Positions 1 to 12,189 of a stretch of DNA of 64,000 nt are shown piece after piece. Both the position numbers and the translations under genes were made by a program. Each line of letters opens with the position of its first letter. The stretch's first letter is position 1. Under the pieces are notes generated by a model. That model saw only the letters and a list, made by a program, of their open reading frames with translations, made no database searches and was not told the origin of the DNA. Source of the stretch: Arachis hypogaea (lineage: Eukaryota > Streptophyta > Magnoliopsida > Fabales > Fabaceae); the NCBI RefSeq assembly GCF_003086295.3, contig NC_092046.1:103457363-103521362 (forward strand). The letters run 5' to 3'.

Positions 1-1359
1 ATCCTTCCAATTCATCAATTATCATACTTTATCCTAACTTCATAACTCACATCATTTATCAACAATTCTAACACTCACCTTCAATTGCCAACAATATCAA
101 TATTTATCATCAATCATCAACCACCTCAACAAATCCTCATTAACAACAATAAATCACACATTCCTCATCAACCTTCATAATCATTAAATACCACAACCTC
201 ACCAAATCATATAATCATTATTATTAGTATTTGGATTCATTCCACACAACACCATCACTTCACCTATCAACCCTCATCAACAACACCAATCATCAATACT
301 CATTAACACCAACAATTTTCAATAATCATCATCAACCAATACTACCAATAATTAATATCAATTCACATATAATTAATCATCCACCAACAACATTCAATCC
401 TATCTTAGAGCCAACTAGCTTAAGTGTCCATAAATATTATATATTACATAAAGGAAACTGAAACCATACTTTGACCGATTCCCAAACGCTGCAAACACCA
501 AAACAAAGCCACCAAACTTGATCCAAAGCCTCAACCAACTCTAACAAACACCAAAGCTCAAACTAACAACACATATATCACCAAACTCAAAACCTAAGGT
601 ACACAAAACAACTAAACACAAGGGTTTAGTAAAACCTTACCTTACCCAACAAGATTAGGAGTAAAATCCAATAATTACCCACTACTAGAGATCACCTAAA
701 CAAGTAAACCACAAAACTTGCTCAAAAATTGAACCCAAAATGCGCAAAAATCTAGGCACAAAACTGGAGAGTGAACAACAATTTTTTACCAGGTTTCTTT
801 AGATGAAAAGGAAGAGTTCGCCAAGAGCTTCGCGTGGCCGCAAACGGCTCGTCAATCGAAGCTCCGTAGCTCAAGTTACAAGCAAAAGAATGTGAGGGTG
901 AATAGTGTTCTTTCTTCTCCCTCTCCTCTCAACTCAGCAGCTCCCCCTTCTTCAAATGAGGGTGGAAAGAGCTGAAAAGCTCGTTAAGTGAGCTTATATA
1001 TGTTGGACCTTGGGCCCAACTTGGGTCCGGTCCAACCCGTTAGTGTTTTTAGCACGCTCGCCCCAACTTTGGGCCAAACCCTTAACACTAATGCCCGGTT
1101 TTCCATTTCTAATATTTTTCTAAGGTTTTCAATTGTTTTCACTTTTTCTCGCACAGTACCGGGCAGACTTAAACCGGTTTGACCGGTTTAACTGCCGATT
1201 CGCGGTTTTTTACGTTTTTTGTAAAAAACACATTTTCTGACTCAGAAAGACCTTTTGAGTCCAAAAGTCATATTTAAATCCCCAAATTCTCATTCTAACT
1301 TTTCGGAACTTAATTTGGGCATTTAAATTATTTTATTCGTGAAAAGTCCAATTTTTACA
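1..1359. other. Degraded LTR-like or repeat-derived sequence, no gene
   Basis: The first 480 bases are a CAT/CAA-rich low-complexity stretch. The rest resembles the inside of a long Ty3-type LTR: pyrimidine-rich runs near 900-960, GGGCCCAA-type words near 1010-1070, and an ACCGGTTT-rich stretch near 1170-1200 that recalls the interior of the solo LTR at 52459-56302. A possible TTTTTACA end lies at 1359. I could not find both ends or a target-site duplication. The short open frames here are low-complexity translations and I do not accept them as genes. Confidence 0.25.
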
Positions 1360-1615
1360 GTTGCCGCTCTGGTGACCTGTTCCGGGTTTCACAGTGAGAT
1401 CGAGTTTTAAAAGTCGCATGGCTTCCATGTTTCGCGTGATACTGCTCCTTGGTTGTGATCCGACCCTCGAGGCTTTGTACTGTGAGGCACAGCTCTTGGA
1501 TTATTCGAGTTGCCTTTTTGCCTAAGTCGTTGGGGTACCAGGTTTCATGGGGTGGATGGCTATCTTCCCTTGGTTGCTATTGGGGCGGGAACAGTTGACG
1601 AACAGCGCTTGTTAT

Positions 1616-2137
1616 TTATCGGTGGGTGGGAGTGGTGATCTTCCGGTGTTCCAGAGTTGGAGTTTGTGTGTGTGAGTTGTGAGGGCTTGGGGATCGCTCC
1701 TCGGGGTTATCTGCCATGCCGTCGCGACGTTGCAGTCCCCACAGACGGCGCCAATTTATTGGGAGACTCTGGTACGGGTTGTGAAATAGATCGGGGACTT
1801 GCGGGTCGAAACGGTGGCCGGATCGCCTGTGAGCAATGGGGGGTGGTACATGCAAAGACACTCCGATACTCAAGTCATAATGGATGTTAGAGGTATAAGG
1901 TGTGTAGAATGAATCGCATACCTGAGGAGGCCTGGGGTTCCCCTTTATATAGGTGATAGCAATTATCTTAACTTATCTTACTTGGTCAAGATAAGAGAGG
2001 TATTTTAGATTCGAATGTTGATTAGAAGATCTAGTAGGACGGTTTTGCGCCTTCTAGAAGGAGGAAGCAGGCTGAACCCGAGTAACCGGGTTCGGAGACT
2101 GTTCCAAGTGTGGGATCCGAAGGTCGGGTCCGTAACA
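1616..2137 (-). mobile_element. Truncated 5' end of a Ty3-type LTR element (LTR, primer site, gag start)
   Basis: Read on the minus strand, a short LTR (2137 down to 1760) starts TGTTACGG, holds a TATA-like box (plus-strand CCTTTATATAG at 1942-1952) and ends TCTCCCA. A primer-binding-site-like TGGCGCCGTCTGTGGGGA lies at 1753-1736. A leader ATG at 1717 opens a 33-codon frame starting MADNPEERSPS that stops at 1616. An LTR, then a primer site, then a short leader and a gag start is the usual order for Tat-lineage Ty3 elements. Nothing recognisable as gag or pol follows, so this is a remnant. The LTR/PBS spacing of six bases is my reading and could be off by a few. Confidence 0.5.
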
Positions 2138-5001
2138 ATATCTAAATTTTCAAACCAAAGATTTGTAGTTTTTCAAACTTATATGATGAGTTTCACACGT
2201 TCACTTAATTAGTTTATTCATCAGAAACGTATGAGGCTTTCGCACACTTTTTCTTACAACCAACTACAATTCTAATATTCTATTCTTTAATTTGCCCCCT
2301 CTGGTTGTTCAGACTTCAGAGACCGATAACTTCTTCAATAACAAGCTTCTTCTAACAAATATATAGCTGGCCCTTCATTTTCATCATGCTTAAGCTACAA
2401 AAAGTCAAAAAAGTATTGACTTGTTCCTTAACCAAATTTATCAGCAACTTTCAGCATTGTTGTGTAACTTTTCTTAATTTCATTTTTAAATTTGAGCTGG
2501 GGTCATTATGACGTTTACCTTTCGGTAGAGACCAAGGTAGTTGGGGGAGAACCCACCTTACTCATTTTTGTTTGCTATAATTTGTATTGTTCTTCTATGT
2601 ACATGATGCTGGTCCAAAAGTATAGAGTACGGTCACCACCATCAAACTAAATTGCAACCCAAAAGGTCCTTTATACTACTAAAGATTCATGTTTTGCTCA
2701 ATTACCTTCTCTATGATTGAAACTAAAGCTTTTCTTATGGAAGTGCATCATTATTATTTTCTTGAACTATATCAAACTTTATCAATAGGGTTAGAATTTC
2801 TGGTCTCTTAAAATGTGTATCGGGGGTATTAAGGGTATATTTGAGGCCAATACCCACATAGAGAGTAGTAATATATGTAGAATCCAGAGAGTAGACATAT
2901 TTGGTGAGGGGATCATATTTTGTTTAAACAAAAAATAATGGGATACTGGGATCTACATAATTTATCATTTATTCTTACTCTTTTTGTATTTTCTATGCAC
3001 TTTTATTCTGTATGAGAGTAGACACCATATTTAATTATTTTTATGAATGCTCGCCTAAAAATATAAGATAATATGTGATGTATCGATTGGTTTTTCAGTA
3101 TAGTTTTGTTCCTACGGGAACAAAGTTAGCTCATTAAAAATTGAGAGGGGACTTTGAAAATTAAAAATGTCTAGGAGGTGGTCGGAACTCTTCCTAAACA
3201 TACAGTGCAGTTTGAAAGACACAAATTATGGTCTTGAAAACCTTTGAATTACACTCATTATAGAGGTTATAAGCCAGAATAAAACTTGTCATATATGCAA
3301 CATTGCAATTCTTCTCACTTATGAGAACTAAGAAAGTAGCTTTTTAGCTAATATTATTGGTGCATATGTTTATACATAATATTAAATGAATTACATATCT
3401 CATGAAAATGCTGTTTCTCTTACTTTATGTGTGGAATCTGCTTTTCCATAAGCAGAAAGCACCTACAAAGCACTTTCCAGCTTAATTCCTTTAATTTGCA
3501 TTGGTCCAATGTTCCCTATTAAAAGTATTCATTCTTCTAATACCTTGTGCTGCAACTAATGGTGCTCTTCTATTATACGTTTTCTATAGACTCTGTTTAA
3601 TTGTGGGTATATACATAGCTTTGTTGTCACGCATGCAAGAGTAAATTCTTGCGCTACAATTCAACCATATACATGTATTCTTTAAAATTATAAGACCCAT
3701 ATGTATCTGGGTCACTTCACATATCATAATTCAAAGTACTAATTAACTAGTAATTAAATACTTAACACATATATTAGGAGGACACTAGGGTGCTACTGGC
3801 ACCAGCATCTTATTCTTTTACACATCCATGTGCTATTGCCACCGTGTGAATCGTCAAGTGTTACTTCGATTAAATTTAAATTGAATAATAAACAATATAT
3901 ACTTCCATTCCATTTTTCTTTCGTGTTCCCGCAACCTTTGTTATTGCAGACAATAATAGAATATAGCACAGAAGATTCAATTATACATAAGTAGTCTTTT
4001 GAGAATTGTTAATTACATAAGGCTTTGGTTCTTGGTTTTTCCTCACACATGCTATAAAGGTTCTATAGGAAGTATAATACGTATTAATTAACTATCAATT
4101 TAATTAGCATTGGCTTTGTAAGGAAGCATATAAAAATATAGACAACTAGAATGAGAATGAGACCCGCCCAATGCATGCAATGATAAATTCAGGATAGTAT
4201 ATATTATATTTTAGTAAGTATTATACTGGTTAGCCATTAATTAAATGATTATATTATATATATATAATAAAATCAGTTACCAAAATTAGTTTTTGGTATA
4301 AATTATATATTAAAATACAAAAAATATATTAAAAATAAACTAAACAACACATATGTTTATATACAAATACATGATGGCTGATTTTGGTGATTAATTTTAG
4401 TGTACAAATAATATTTTTGTTAATTAAAATATATACAATCTAATATTAAATTTGATGTGTTTTTTATTTAAAATATTTTGTAATACAAAAGCTTTTTATC
4501 TTAAAGTTGTATAAAACTACATCTTCATTTTTTGTTTTTATTTTCGCATTTGTTTTAATTTACAGATTTAGTCTTCTTATGTAGTGTTTGTCTTCTTTTT
4601 TTTATTTTTAGTTATTGTTGGAGTTGTTTCTTTTTTCTTTCTATCATATGTTCTTGTGAAGACATGTTCTTTCTAAATTGTTGATTTGTATGTATTTTCT
4701 ATTGTCTTTTTCGTTCCATCTTTGTATGAATGTTCTTCCTATATCTTATATTCATTAATTTTTCTTTTTCTTTAATCTTTTTATTGATATGTCATGTAGG
4801 TCAGATAATATTAGTGTTGGTAAAATTGGTTCCTATAATAAAAAAATATAAATGAAAAATATAAATGATATTTTGAACAAATAAAATTGTTGTAGTATTA
4901 TTACATATTTTATTTGTTGTAGGGATTGAGTTTCAGTATTTTTTGTTGAGATAAATGTCTTGGTAATAGATTAATAGTATATTGTTAAGAGCCTTCTTTA
5001 A
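2138..5001. other. Gene-free AT-rich intergenic sequence
   Basis: I see no open frame with coding character, no RNA gene and no clear transposon ends here. Composition is mixed at 2138-4100 and strongly AT-rich after that. It may hold older host intergenic DNA. Confidence 0.5.
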
Positions 5002-5019
5002 AGTTGAATCATTTACTTT

Positions 5020-5107
5020 TTTTTTTTATCAAAGATAGGAGACTCGAACCCGCAACCTCTTAATTGAGTATGGGGAGACTATGTCATTTGAGCTATAACT
5101 CGTTGGC
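5020..5107 (-). mobile_element. Short tRNA-derived SINE
   Basis: On the minus strand the element starts GCCAACGAG at 5107. It has an A-box-like TAGCTCAAATG and a B-box-like GGTTCGAGTCT, then ends in an A-run (plus-strand T-run at 5017-5027). An 18-bp direct repeat, AGTTGAATCATTTACTTT, flanks it at 5002-5019 and 5108-5125. Internal pol III boxes, an A tail and a long target-site duplication are the hallmarks of LINE-mobilised SINEs. The body is only about 88 bp, essentially the tRNA-related head without a long 3' unit. It is not a tRNA gene: the acceptor stem does not pair and the A tail and duplication are present. Confidence 0.85.
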
Positions 5108-5539
5108 AGTTGAATCATTTACTTTGACTTCAAATATAAGTGAGGTTGTATAAATTTTTCAATTGGGATGGCGTTTCAATGTCATTGCTGTTTTAGAGTG
5201 TAATTAATTAAATTTAAGGTAGTTGTGCCTAATAATTTTTTTTTGCTTTTCTATCAAATAGGATAAAAATTATTGTAACACTTTGATTTGAAACCTTTAA
5301 TTTAATTTTAAAACTATATTAATTATTGAATTAGTAATTTATAATTTGATGGATTTTTTATGATAAGTATAATTTGATAGAATTTTTTATAATTTGAATC
5401 TGTAATATATTTTATGTTGTAGCACAAAAATTTTATTTTTTGTATTTTTATGAATTTTTTTGACATCTATTTATTTTTCTTCTCTTAATGCATACATTTT
5501 TTAATGACAGATATATAATAGTAAAAATAAAATTGTTTA

Positions 5540-5541
<2 letters not shown>

Positions 5542-5585
<44 letters not shown>
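5542..5585. repeat. (TA)n microsatellite
   Basis: An uninterrupted run of about 22 AT dinucleotides in AT-rich, gene-free DNA. No function suggested. Confidence 0.95.
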
Positions 5586-5587
<2 letters not shown>

Positions 5588-6252
5588 AGTAAGTTATTTT
5601 TAATAAGAATAATTTAAATAGCATAAAATAATAATACTTGTTAATATTTTTTTTAGCCTACTTTGTTAGATAATGTCGTGAGTGATATAAACTTAAAATA
5701 GTGTTAGAAAAATATCAAAATTGTATTTTTGATGTAAATAGATTTAAATGAGTATAATTATAAGGATTTTAAAATATAATTAAATATAAAGTATTATAAA
5801 ATAATGAAAAATATAAATAGTAAAAATAATAAGGGTATTTTTTGTAAATTTGTTTTAAAAATGTAATAAATATTTTTATTTTATATCTAATCATCTAATA
5901 GTATCATTTCTAGGTAGATAGGTTCCTTTTTATTTGTTAGTGTAAATATTTTTTATAGGCGAATTATGAATTGTGAAATGAAGAATGTAAGAGTCATATG
6001 TATAATATATAAGTAGGTCAAGTAGTATAAAATTTGAATATTTTATAACTTAAAATTTATTGTGATAATATTATTACTATGACACTTTTAAAGTAGATGT
6101 TTATTATATTTAATTTAATTAATACTTTGTATTTTTATTGAATAATAATATGTAATAAATTAATTAATTATAAGAGTTATTGTTTTAATTTTTTTTACAT
6201 ATTTTACTAAAAATTGATTTAACATTTTTAAGTTTTAAATAATTAAAATTAA

Positions 6253-6568
6253 GGTTTAATTATTCTGTTGGTCCCTATAGTTTCGCGAAAATTTAAATTA
6301 GGTCCCTATAGTTTTTTTTCTTTTAATTGAGTCCCTGTACCAATTTTTTTTCAATTAGGTCCCTCTTGGCAGTAATTGGCTTAATTTTATAGATAGGGAC
6401 CCAACTAAAAAAAAATTTGGAGCAGGAACCCAAATAAAAGAAAAAAAAAAAGTGTAGGAACCCAATTAAAAAAAATTTAATGCAAGGACTCAATTAAAAG
6501 AAAAAAAAAGTACAGGAACTTAAGTAAAAATTTCGCGAAACTATCGGGACCAACAAAATAATCAAACC
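6253..6568. mobile_element. Mutator-type MITE (foldback)
   Basis: The 316-bp element starts GGTTTAATTATTCTGTTGGT and ends with the near-perfect reverse complement, giving terminal inverted repeats of about 42 bp that include TTTCGCGAAA. It is flanked by a perfect 9-bp duplication TAAAATTAA at 6244-6252 and 6569-6577, the size made by Mutator-like transposases. The interior repeats short GGTCCCT / AGGGACC words on both arms, so the whole element can fold back. There is no coding capacity. Related foldbacks with this end are widespread in legumes. Confidence 0.87.
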
Positions 6569-6692
6569 TAAAATTAAAGACATGACATCATTAAAAAAAG
6601 AAAAATGGCTTAAATTCAATATTCAAAGAATTGGTGTCAACTTTTATATAGTATAAATAGATAATAGTTCGCTCATTTAGTAAATCAAATAG

Positions 6693-6697
<5 letters not shown>

Positions 6698-6749
<52 letters not shown>

Positions 6750-6809
6750 CAACTTAATTAGGATTTTTTATTTATATAAATTAAATAATTATATTATTTA
6801 TTGAAATCC

Positions 6810-6894
<85 letters not shown>

Positions 6895-6925
6895 ATGAAC
6901 AACTTAATTAGGATTTTTTATTTAT
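6698..6925. repeat. Two (TA)n tracts with a duplicated 29-bp flank
   Basis: (TA)n runs at 6698-6746 and 6813-6892 are each followed by the same 29 bases beginning GAACAACTTAATTAGG (6747-6775 and 6897-6925). An AATCCGTTT word also recurs at 6804 and 6932. This looks like a duplication of roughly 150 bp in which the dinucleotide tract then expanded. Confidence 0.85.
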
Positions 6926-6943
6926 TTATCAAAATCCGTTTTT

Positions 6944-7865
6944 AAGCGTATTTTGTTTACAGAATAAACGAAGTAAATTAATTTTACACGTGTAAATGAA
7001 ATACAGTGAATATCATGAGACGTGTATATTTCGTTTACAGTGAAAATAAAATACGTGCAAAATACATTATAAACGAAATACGAGTACCTGTAATTATAAA
7101 AAAATTTATTTTTATAGGTATAAATATATAATTTTTAAAATGATAAAACCGTTTTAAAAATATAATTTTTACCGATTTTAAAATTAAAATTTGATATATG
7201 TTTTTTAATTTAAATCTTATTTATATTTTAAAATTTAAACTAATAAATTATTATCTAAACGTTTCCATTAATATGGGAGATAGACGGTTTTAATGAGCGG
7301 TTTTAACTCAAGTTACATCATTCAAAACTGCTCATTCAAACACGTAATTTAAATCCATCTTTTTGAATCGTAGCGATCAAATCATAATTTAAAATGGAGA
7401 TCACATTATATTCTAAAAACCATCTCATTTAAATTAGTACTCAAAAAAAAAAAAACATAAAAAATTTAAAAATTTTGATAAACAAAATTTAAACGATATA
7501 TAATTTAAATTTAAAAATTTTAATATAATTTGAAGGATATAATTTGAACATTTTAAATAATAGAGTATATGAAAAATCTTATAAAATTTGTTATATTAAA
7601 ATGGCAAGTTTAAATTGCGTGACTTCAATTAAGACCGCTCGTTAATTGAAATGTTCCCATGTGTAGAATAACAATGTGAAAAAATTATTAGTTTAAATTT
7701 TTAAATATAGATGAGATATAAATTAATTAAGGTAAAATTAAAAGTTATATTTTTATATAAACTAATTTTATTTTTTAAATCGGTCAAAATTATATTTTTA
7801 ATACCATTTTATCAATTTAAAAATTATATTTTTATACCTATAAAAATTAAATTTTTTATAATTAC
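6944..7865. repeat. Large inverted-repeat (foldback) element, right end cut by the copia insertion
   Basis: Sequence at 7090-7250 is closely repeated in reverse complement at about 7700-7865, for example GTAATTATAAAAAA at 7090 against TTTTTTATAATTAC ending at 7865. Just outside the left arm is another small inverted pair (CGTATTTTGTTTA near 6949 and TAAACGAAATACG near 7070). The middle (7260-7690) is AT-rich with no ORF. The symmetry stops exactly where I place the copia LTR border. The likely explanation is a MITE-like foldback whose right end continues beyond the copia insertion, outside this window. Confidence 0.55.
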
Positions 7866-8864
7866 TGATGAGTTTGGAAAACTCTAATTTAAATTAGTGA
7901 TGAACAAACATTATTAATTTGGTTTCAATTCATATATGTTGATTAAAATAATTTTGCTATGCAGGTTTCAATTGGGCCGAAAAGAAAGAAAATTATAACA
8001 AGCCTAATTCTATCAAAAATATATCCAGCCTTGGTATTAAATTGTTGTGATTATGGTGGCTGAAATTATGGTTATGTTACTTGGGCCGAAAAGAAAAGAA
8101 AAATTCCAACCCCAATATGAATGTAAACATTCAGCCTTGTTCAAAATGCTTAAGTATTATGGCTGAAGCGATTTGTGGTTAATTGGGCCTGAATCAAATT
8201 TATCTAGCCCAAAATGATTTGCCCCAAGACTATTAAGGTTGGTCCGAAAATTAAAAAAAGAGAAAGTAAGGAATGCTTTCAACGGATCTCTTTCTCTCAT
8301 GTGATGGATTCCAAATTTAATTCAATTATCATTAATGCATTGGAATCATGAGAGAGAAATTGATTTGATGGTGATCATCAATGCTACACGCTACTCAGCA
8401 AAAGGGAAGCAAAAGTAACTCATTTTTAATTAATTTGTTCAAATTCATTAAATTGCTTTTGCTTTATACTCTCTCATCTCTCTCATCTCTCTTCTCTATT
8501 CGGTCAGATCACAGTAGAAACCATGGAAGCTATGACGAGCTACCATAGAGATGAAGATGCAAGCAACAAGACTATTGTAATGATGGCAAGAAAAAGAAAA
8601 CAAAAAGTATGTTGTGGCTGAGATTTTCATCACATATGGTAAGATTTGGTAAAGAGATCTCAGCTTCTCCATACCAAAAATGGAAGAAGAAAATTTCGGT
8701 CAGAGGAAGAAGATCTCAGAGGCATGGCTCGTCTCTGCTTTTGTGTTCACTCATCACAGAAGGTAGCTAAGGTGGCTGCGTGAAGGAGGAAGCAAAAGTG
8801 GAGCAGGAGGAGCTATCATGCATCAAGAAGCATCAAGGGCTAGAAATTCTACTTGGAGGGTAAG
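7866..8864 (+). other. Copia 5' LTR, segment 1 (U3)
   Basis: Starts TGATGAGTTTGG and runs to the target site of element A. It contains several TTGGGCC-type words (7971, 8090, 8182) and a pyrimidine-rich TCTCTCATC run near 8470-8500. It joins segment 2 at 30704 once element A and one GTAAG copy are removed. No ORF is supported. Confidence 0.5.
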
Positions 8865-10325
8865 TGATAAACCTCCTTTGTAGGGTTTATCTTGTGTTGA
8901 ATTTAGAGCATTTTGATAACCTTTCCTCACATTTATTCAATGAAATAGCATGATTTTGTGATTGACCCCTTATTTGTGCTTAAATGTGAAAACATGCTTT
9001 TAGACCTATAATTTGATGAATTTCTATTTCCCTTTGATTCTACTAGATGCCTTGATGTGGTTGTTAGTGATTTCAGAATTGAAAAAGGCTAGGAATGGAT
9101 CAAGGGAGCAAGGAAGGAAGCATGCAAGTGGAGAAGATCATGAAAAGCCAAAGAATTGAACTCGTCCATGGACGTGCGCGCGCACCAGGCGCTTACGCGT
9201 ACCTTGCGAAGTCACCCATGGACGCGTATGCGTGCTGTGCGCGTACGCGTCGGTGCTGATATATGATTTTTTTTAATAGAACACGTGCATGGCAATTTTG
9301 GAGGGTTTTCAACCGCATTTGGAGTTGAGTTTTGGTGGAAAAAGGGCTAAAAAGACCAAGGAATGGAGGGAAAAGCAATATATAGATTCATACACACACA
9401 TTAGGCTAGTTAGTTGGAGTTTTTAGAGAGAGAAGCTCTCACTTCTCTCTAGAATTAGGATTAGGATTATGTTTAATTTTTAGATCTAGGTTTTAATTCA
9501 TGCTCTCTTCTATTTCTTCTTCTTAATTCCTTGTTGTTACATTCATCATTCTCTATTGTTGTTATAATTTCTTCTACTTTGTTTGTAGATATACTTTTGT
9601 TCCTTCTATTTTCTTTTAATGCAATTTGAGGTAATTCATGTAGATCTTGTTTTCTTTGATTGTTGTTTTTTATTTCTTACATTCAATTGTTGTTAGATTC
9701 TATTCTTGTTATCAATTTACTATACTTTTCTTTTATGCCTCCCAAGTGTTTGATGAAATGCTTGGTTGGATTTTAGTATAGATTTTTATACCTCTTGGCC
9801 TAGGTGGAGTTATTAGTGACACTTGAGTTATCTAATTCCTTTGTTGATTGATAATTAGAAGTTGCTACTTGATTTGGATACTACTAAAGCTAGTCTTTCC
9901 CTTGGGAGTTAGCTAGGACTTGTGGAATCAAGTTAATTCATCCACTTGACTTTCCTCCACGATTAGAGGTTAACTAAGTGGTAGCAATGGACAATTTTGG
10001 TCACAATTGAGGAAGATAACGAGGATGGAACTTCCAATTCTCATAACCTTGACAAGAGCTTTTCATAGTTGCTAGTTTATTTTCATTGCATTTTACATTT
10101 CTTGTCTCCTATCTCAAAATCCCCAAAACAACCATAACCAATAACAAGAACACTTTATTGTAATTCCTAGGGAGAACGACCCGAGATTCAATACTTCGGT
10201 TTATAGATTTTAGGGGGTTTGTACTAACCAAATTTTTGTATGAAAGGACTATTGTTGGTTTAGAAACTATACTTTACAACAAGAATTTATTGAGAATTCT
10301 AAACCGTCAAAAGTCCTAATCATCA
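8865..10325 (+). other. 5' LTR of element A
   Basis: 1461 bp, TG...CA. A GC-rich palindromic stretch (ACGCG, GCGCGCGC and CGTACGCG words) lies at about 9167-9254, and a TATA box (TATATAG, 9379-9385) about 125 bases downstream. Near the 3' end is the conserved word AGGGAGAACGACCCGAG (10167-10183). It pairs with 29234-30698. Confidence 0.95.
9379..9385 (+). promoter_or_regulatory. TATA box in the 5' LTR of element A
   Basis: TATATAG in GCAATATATAGATTC, conserved in the 3' LTR at 29747-29753, downstream of the palindromic array. Confidence 0.55.
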
Positions 10326-10328
10326 AAA

Positions 10329-10346
10329 TGGCGCCGTTGCCGGGGA
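10329..10346 (+). promoter_or_regulatory. Primer-binding site (tRNA-Asp) of element A
   Basis: TGGCGCCGTTGCCGGGGA, three bases after the LTR end, is the complement of the 3' end of plant tRNA-Asp including CCA. The same 18 bases serve the Athila-like element (23178-23195, minus) and element B (50539-50556, minus). Confidence 0.93.
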
Positions 10347-10494
10347 ATTGCAATGGTGTTGTGTTATTGGTTATTGTACATATGTGAATTTTGTGAATAG
10401 CTTGATTTTTGCATTGCTTGCTAGTCTTTGCTAGTTTAGGACTTTGTTTCATTATTTTTCTATTTTCTTTTGAATTTTATTTTCTCTTTCCATA

Positions 10495-12189
10495 ATGAAT
10501 TCTCACCCTTTTGGCTATGAGTTTGGTTCTAATTGTGTTGTAGAAAATGTGAACTTCAATAATGACACTCATTATGGATGGAACCAACAAAGATGGGAGG
10601 AGCCTCACGGAATTGATCACTCCTATTGGCAACAACCTCCGGATGCGTATAGGTATAATTTCCACCCTAATGCATGTCAATTCAATGGATATGGTGAAAC
10701 TTTTTGTGAAAATCAATCACCACCATCATATGCCTATGAATCTTATCCTCAACATGAACCTCAACCATACTCACAAGCCTTTCCATACCAAGCACCTTCC
10801 TATGATCCATATCCATCATATGACCAATCACCCATACCATATTCTTATGACCAATATGAGCAAGAACCTTTAGAACCACCACAACCCTATCATGACTACT
10901 ATGAAGAACCACCTCAATATACACCATCTCCATACCCTTACCAAGAAGAACCACCTTCCTACTATGAACCCTTTCTCCAAAATAATGAACCCTCTTATCC
11001 ACCCCAAGCCCCAATAGATGACTCTCTCACCTTGCTACTTCAAGGCCAAGCGGACATGCAAAAGAACACTCTAGAGTTTGTGACTAATTTGATCAAGGTA
11101 GTGCACACGTTAGCCTACCAATGTTTGAATACTCACGGTGTCTTTGTGATCACATGTGGAAAACCAAAAGAAGACCAAAGCATGAAAGAGAGATTGGAAA
11201 ATCCGGTGGAGAAGAAGGAAGAGTCGAACTTTGTCTTGGAGAAATTGGAGAAACCTAGGGTTATTGAAGAAAAGGAAGAGGTGGTTGAAGATCTAGGGGA
11301 TGTGGAACCACCATGGATATCTCAACAACCTCCGGAGCATATCAAGATTGAAGAATATGAGAAGGATGATCAAGAGATGGATTCAATCATCAATGATTTC
11401 CTCTCAATAATTGAATCCTCTCCCATGGGACATGCAAATGAAGCTATTGAAGACAACTCAACACCAAATCTTGTTGGTGATCCCATTGACGACTCTTCCA
11501 TAAAAGGTGAAGTTGATATGGAAATAGACTTCACATAACCTCCTAAGTTCGATTTGATTGATGATGAGGAGGAATTGGAAGAAAGCAACAAGCATGAAGA
11601 GGATGAAAGAAGTTGTCAAGAGGCGGAAATACACAAAGAAGAGCGAAAAGAAGTCGACCTTGCATTGTCTAAGTGTGGGGAGGTCGCCCTCCCTAAACCA
11701 TCGTCCAACACACCGTTCAAGTGGGTAAAACTCTCACCTTTAAGCCTTACTTTCTCACTTGAATATGGCTTGATTGAAAATGATGGACAACTTAGAGCTC
11801 TTTGTGAAATTAAGAGTAAAAAGGAGTTGTGTAGTGGTTGGAAGTTTGGAATTAAGCTCATTGAGGTCAAGATCTCAAGATATAGGAACTATGATTGGAT
11901 GAATGCCACTTTACATGGGTCTAGGAAGAAGGCTTGGTATGCTAGAGAGAATTCTGCTTGTTCTACTTGTCAACCGCCCGAACTGAAAACTCATGAAGGT
12001 CAACAAGAAAACGGGTGCGAAAATAAGATATGGGATCCCAGATCGCAGTACGAAGACCAACTAAGGGAGCTCATATCTTGGATGGAACTCCATCCAAACT
12101 TGGTGAAGAAGGTTAGAATTTTTATCAACCATTTGAGGTGCAAAGATCCTTGGAGAATCAAGGATGAGTACAAGCATAAGCCACCATGA
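10495..12189 (+). pseudogene. Element A ORF1: Pro/Tyr/Gln-rich then acidic protein, one in-frame stop
   Basis: I do not recognise a catalytic family. One frame runs from the ATG at 10495 to 12189, broken by TAA at 11536-11538. Residues 1-175 are rich in Pro, Tyr, Gln, Ser and His with YDPYPSY- and PPQYTP-like runs. Residues 180-215 look helical and leucine-rich (DDSLTLLLQGQADMQ). About 225-380 is a charged Glu/Lys region. The C-terminal part (KCGEVALP..., NYDWMNATLHGSRKKAWYA, DPWRIKDEYKH) looks more folded. There is no zinc knuckle and no major homology region, so it is not ordinary gag. It sits where gag should be, about 150 bases after the primer site. Element C (60016-60934) carries an ORF of the same design. 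Its role is unknown; RNA binding or packaging is only a guess. Confidence 0.6.
11670..11684 (+). promoter_or_regulatory. Polypurine-like 15-mer inside ORF1 of element A
   Basis: TAAGTGTGGGGAGGT, identical to the tract abutting the 3' LTR (29219-29233) and to an internal copy at 27529-27543. Here it lies within the coding frame (SKCGEV). Confidence 0.5.

Noticed and set aside
231..461. 76-residue ORF rich in Asn, His, Thr and Pro
   Set aside because: It is a translation of CAT/CAA-rich low-complexity DNA without motif or context.
2138..5001. Host gene in the gene-free stretch
   Set aside because: No open frame longer than background and no run of plausible exons with splice sites.
5040..5107. 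tRNA gene
   Set aside because: Pol III boxes are present, but the acceptor stem does not pair and an A tail and 18-bp duplication show a SINE.
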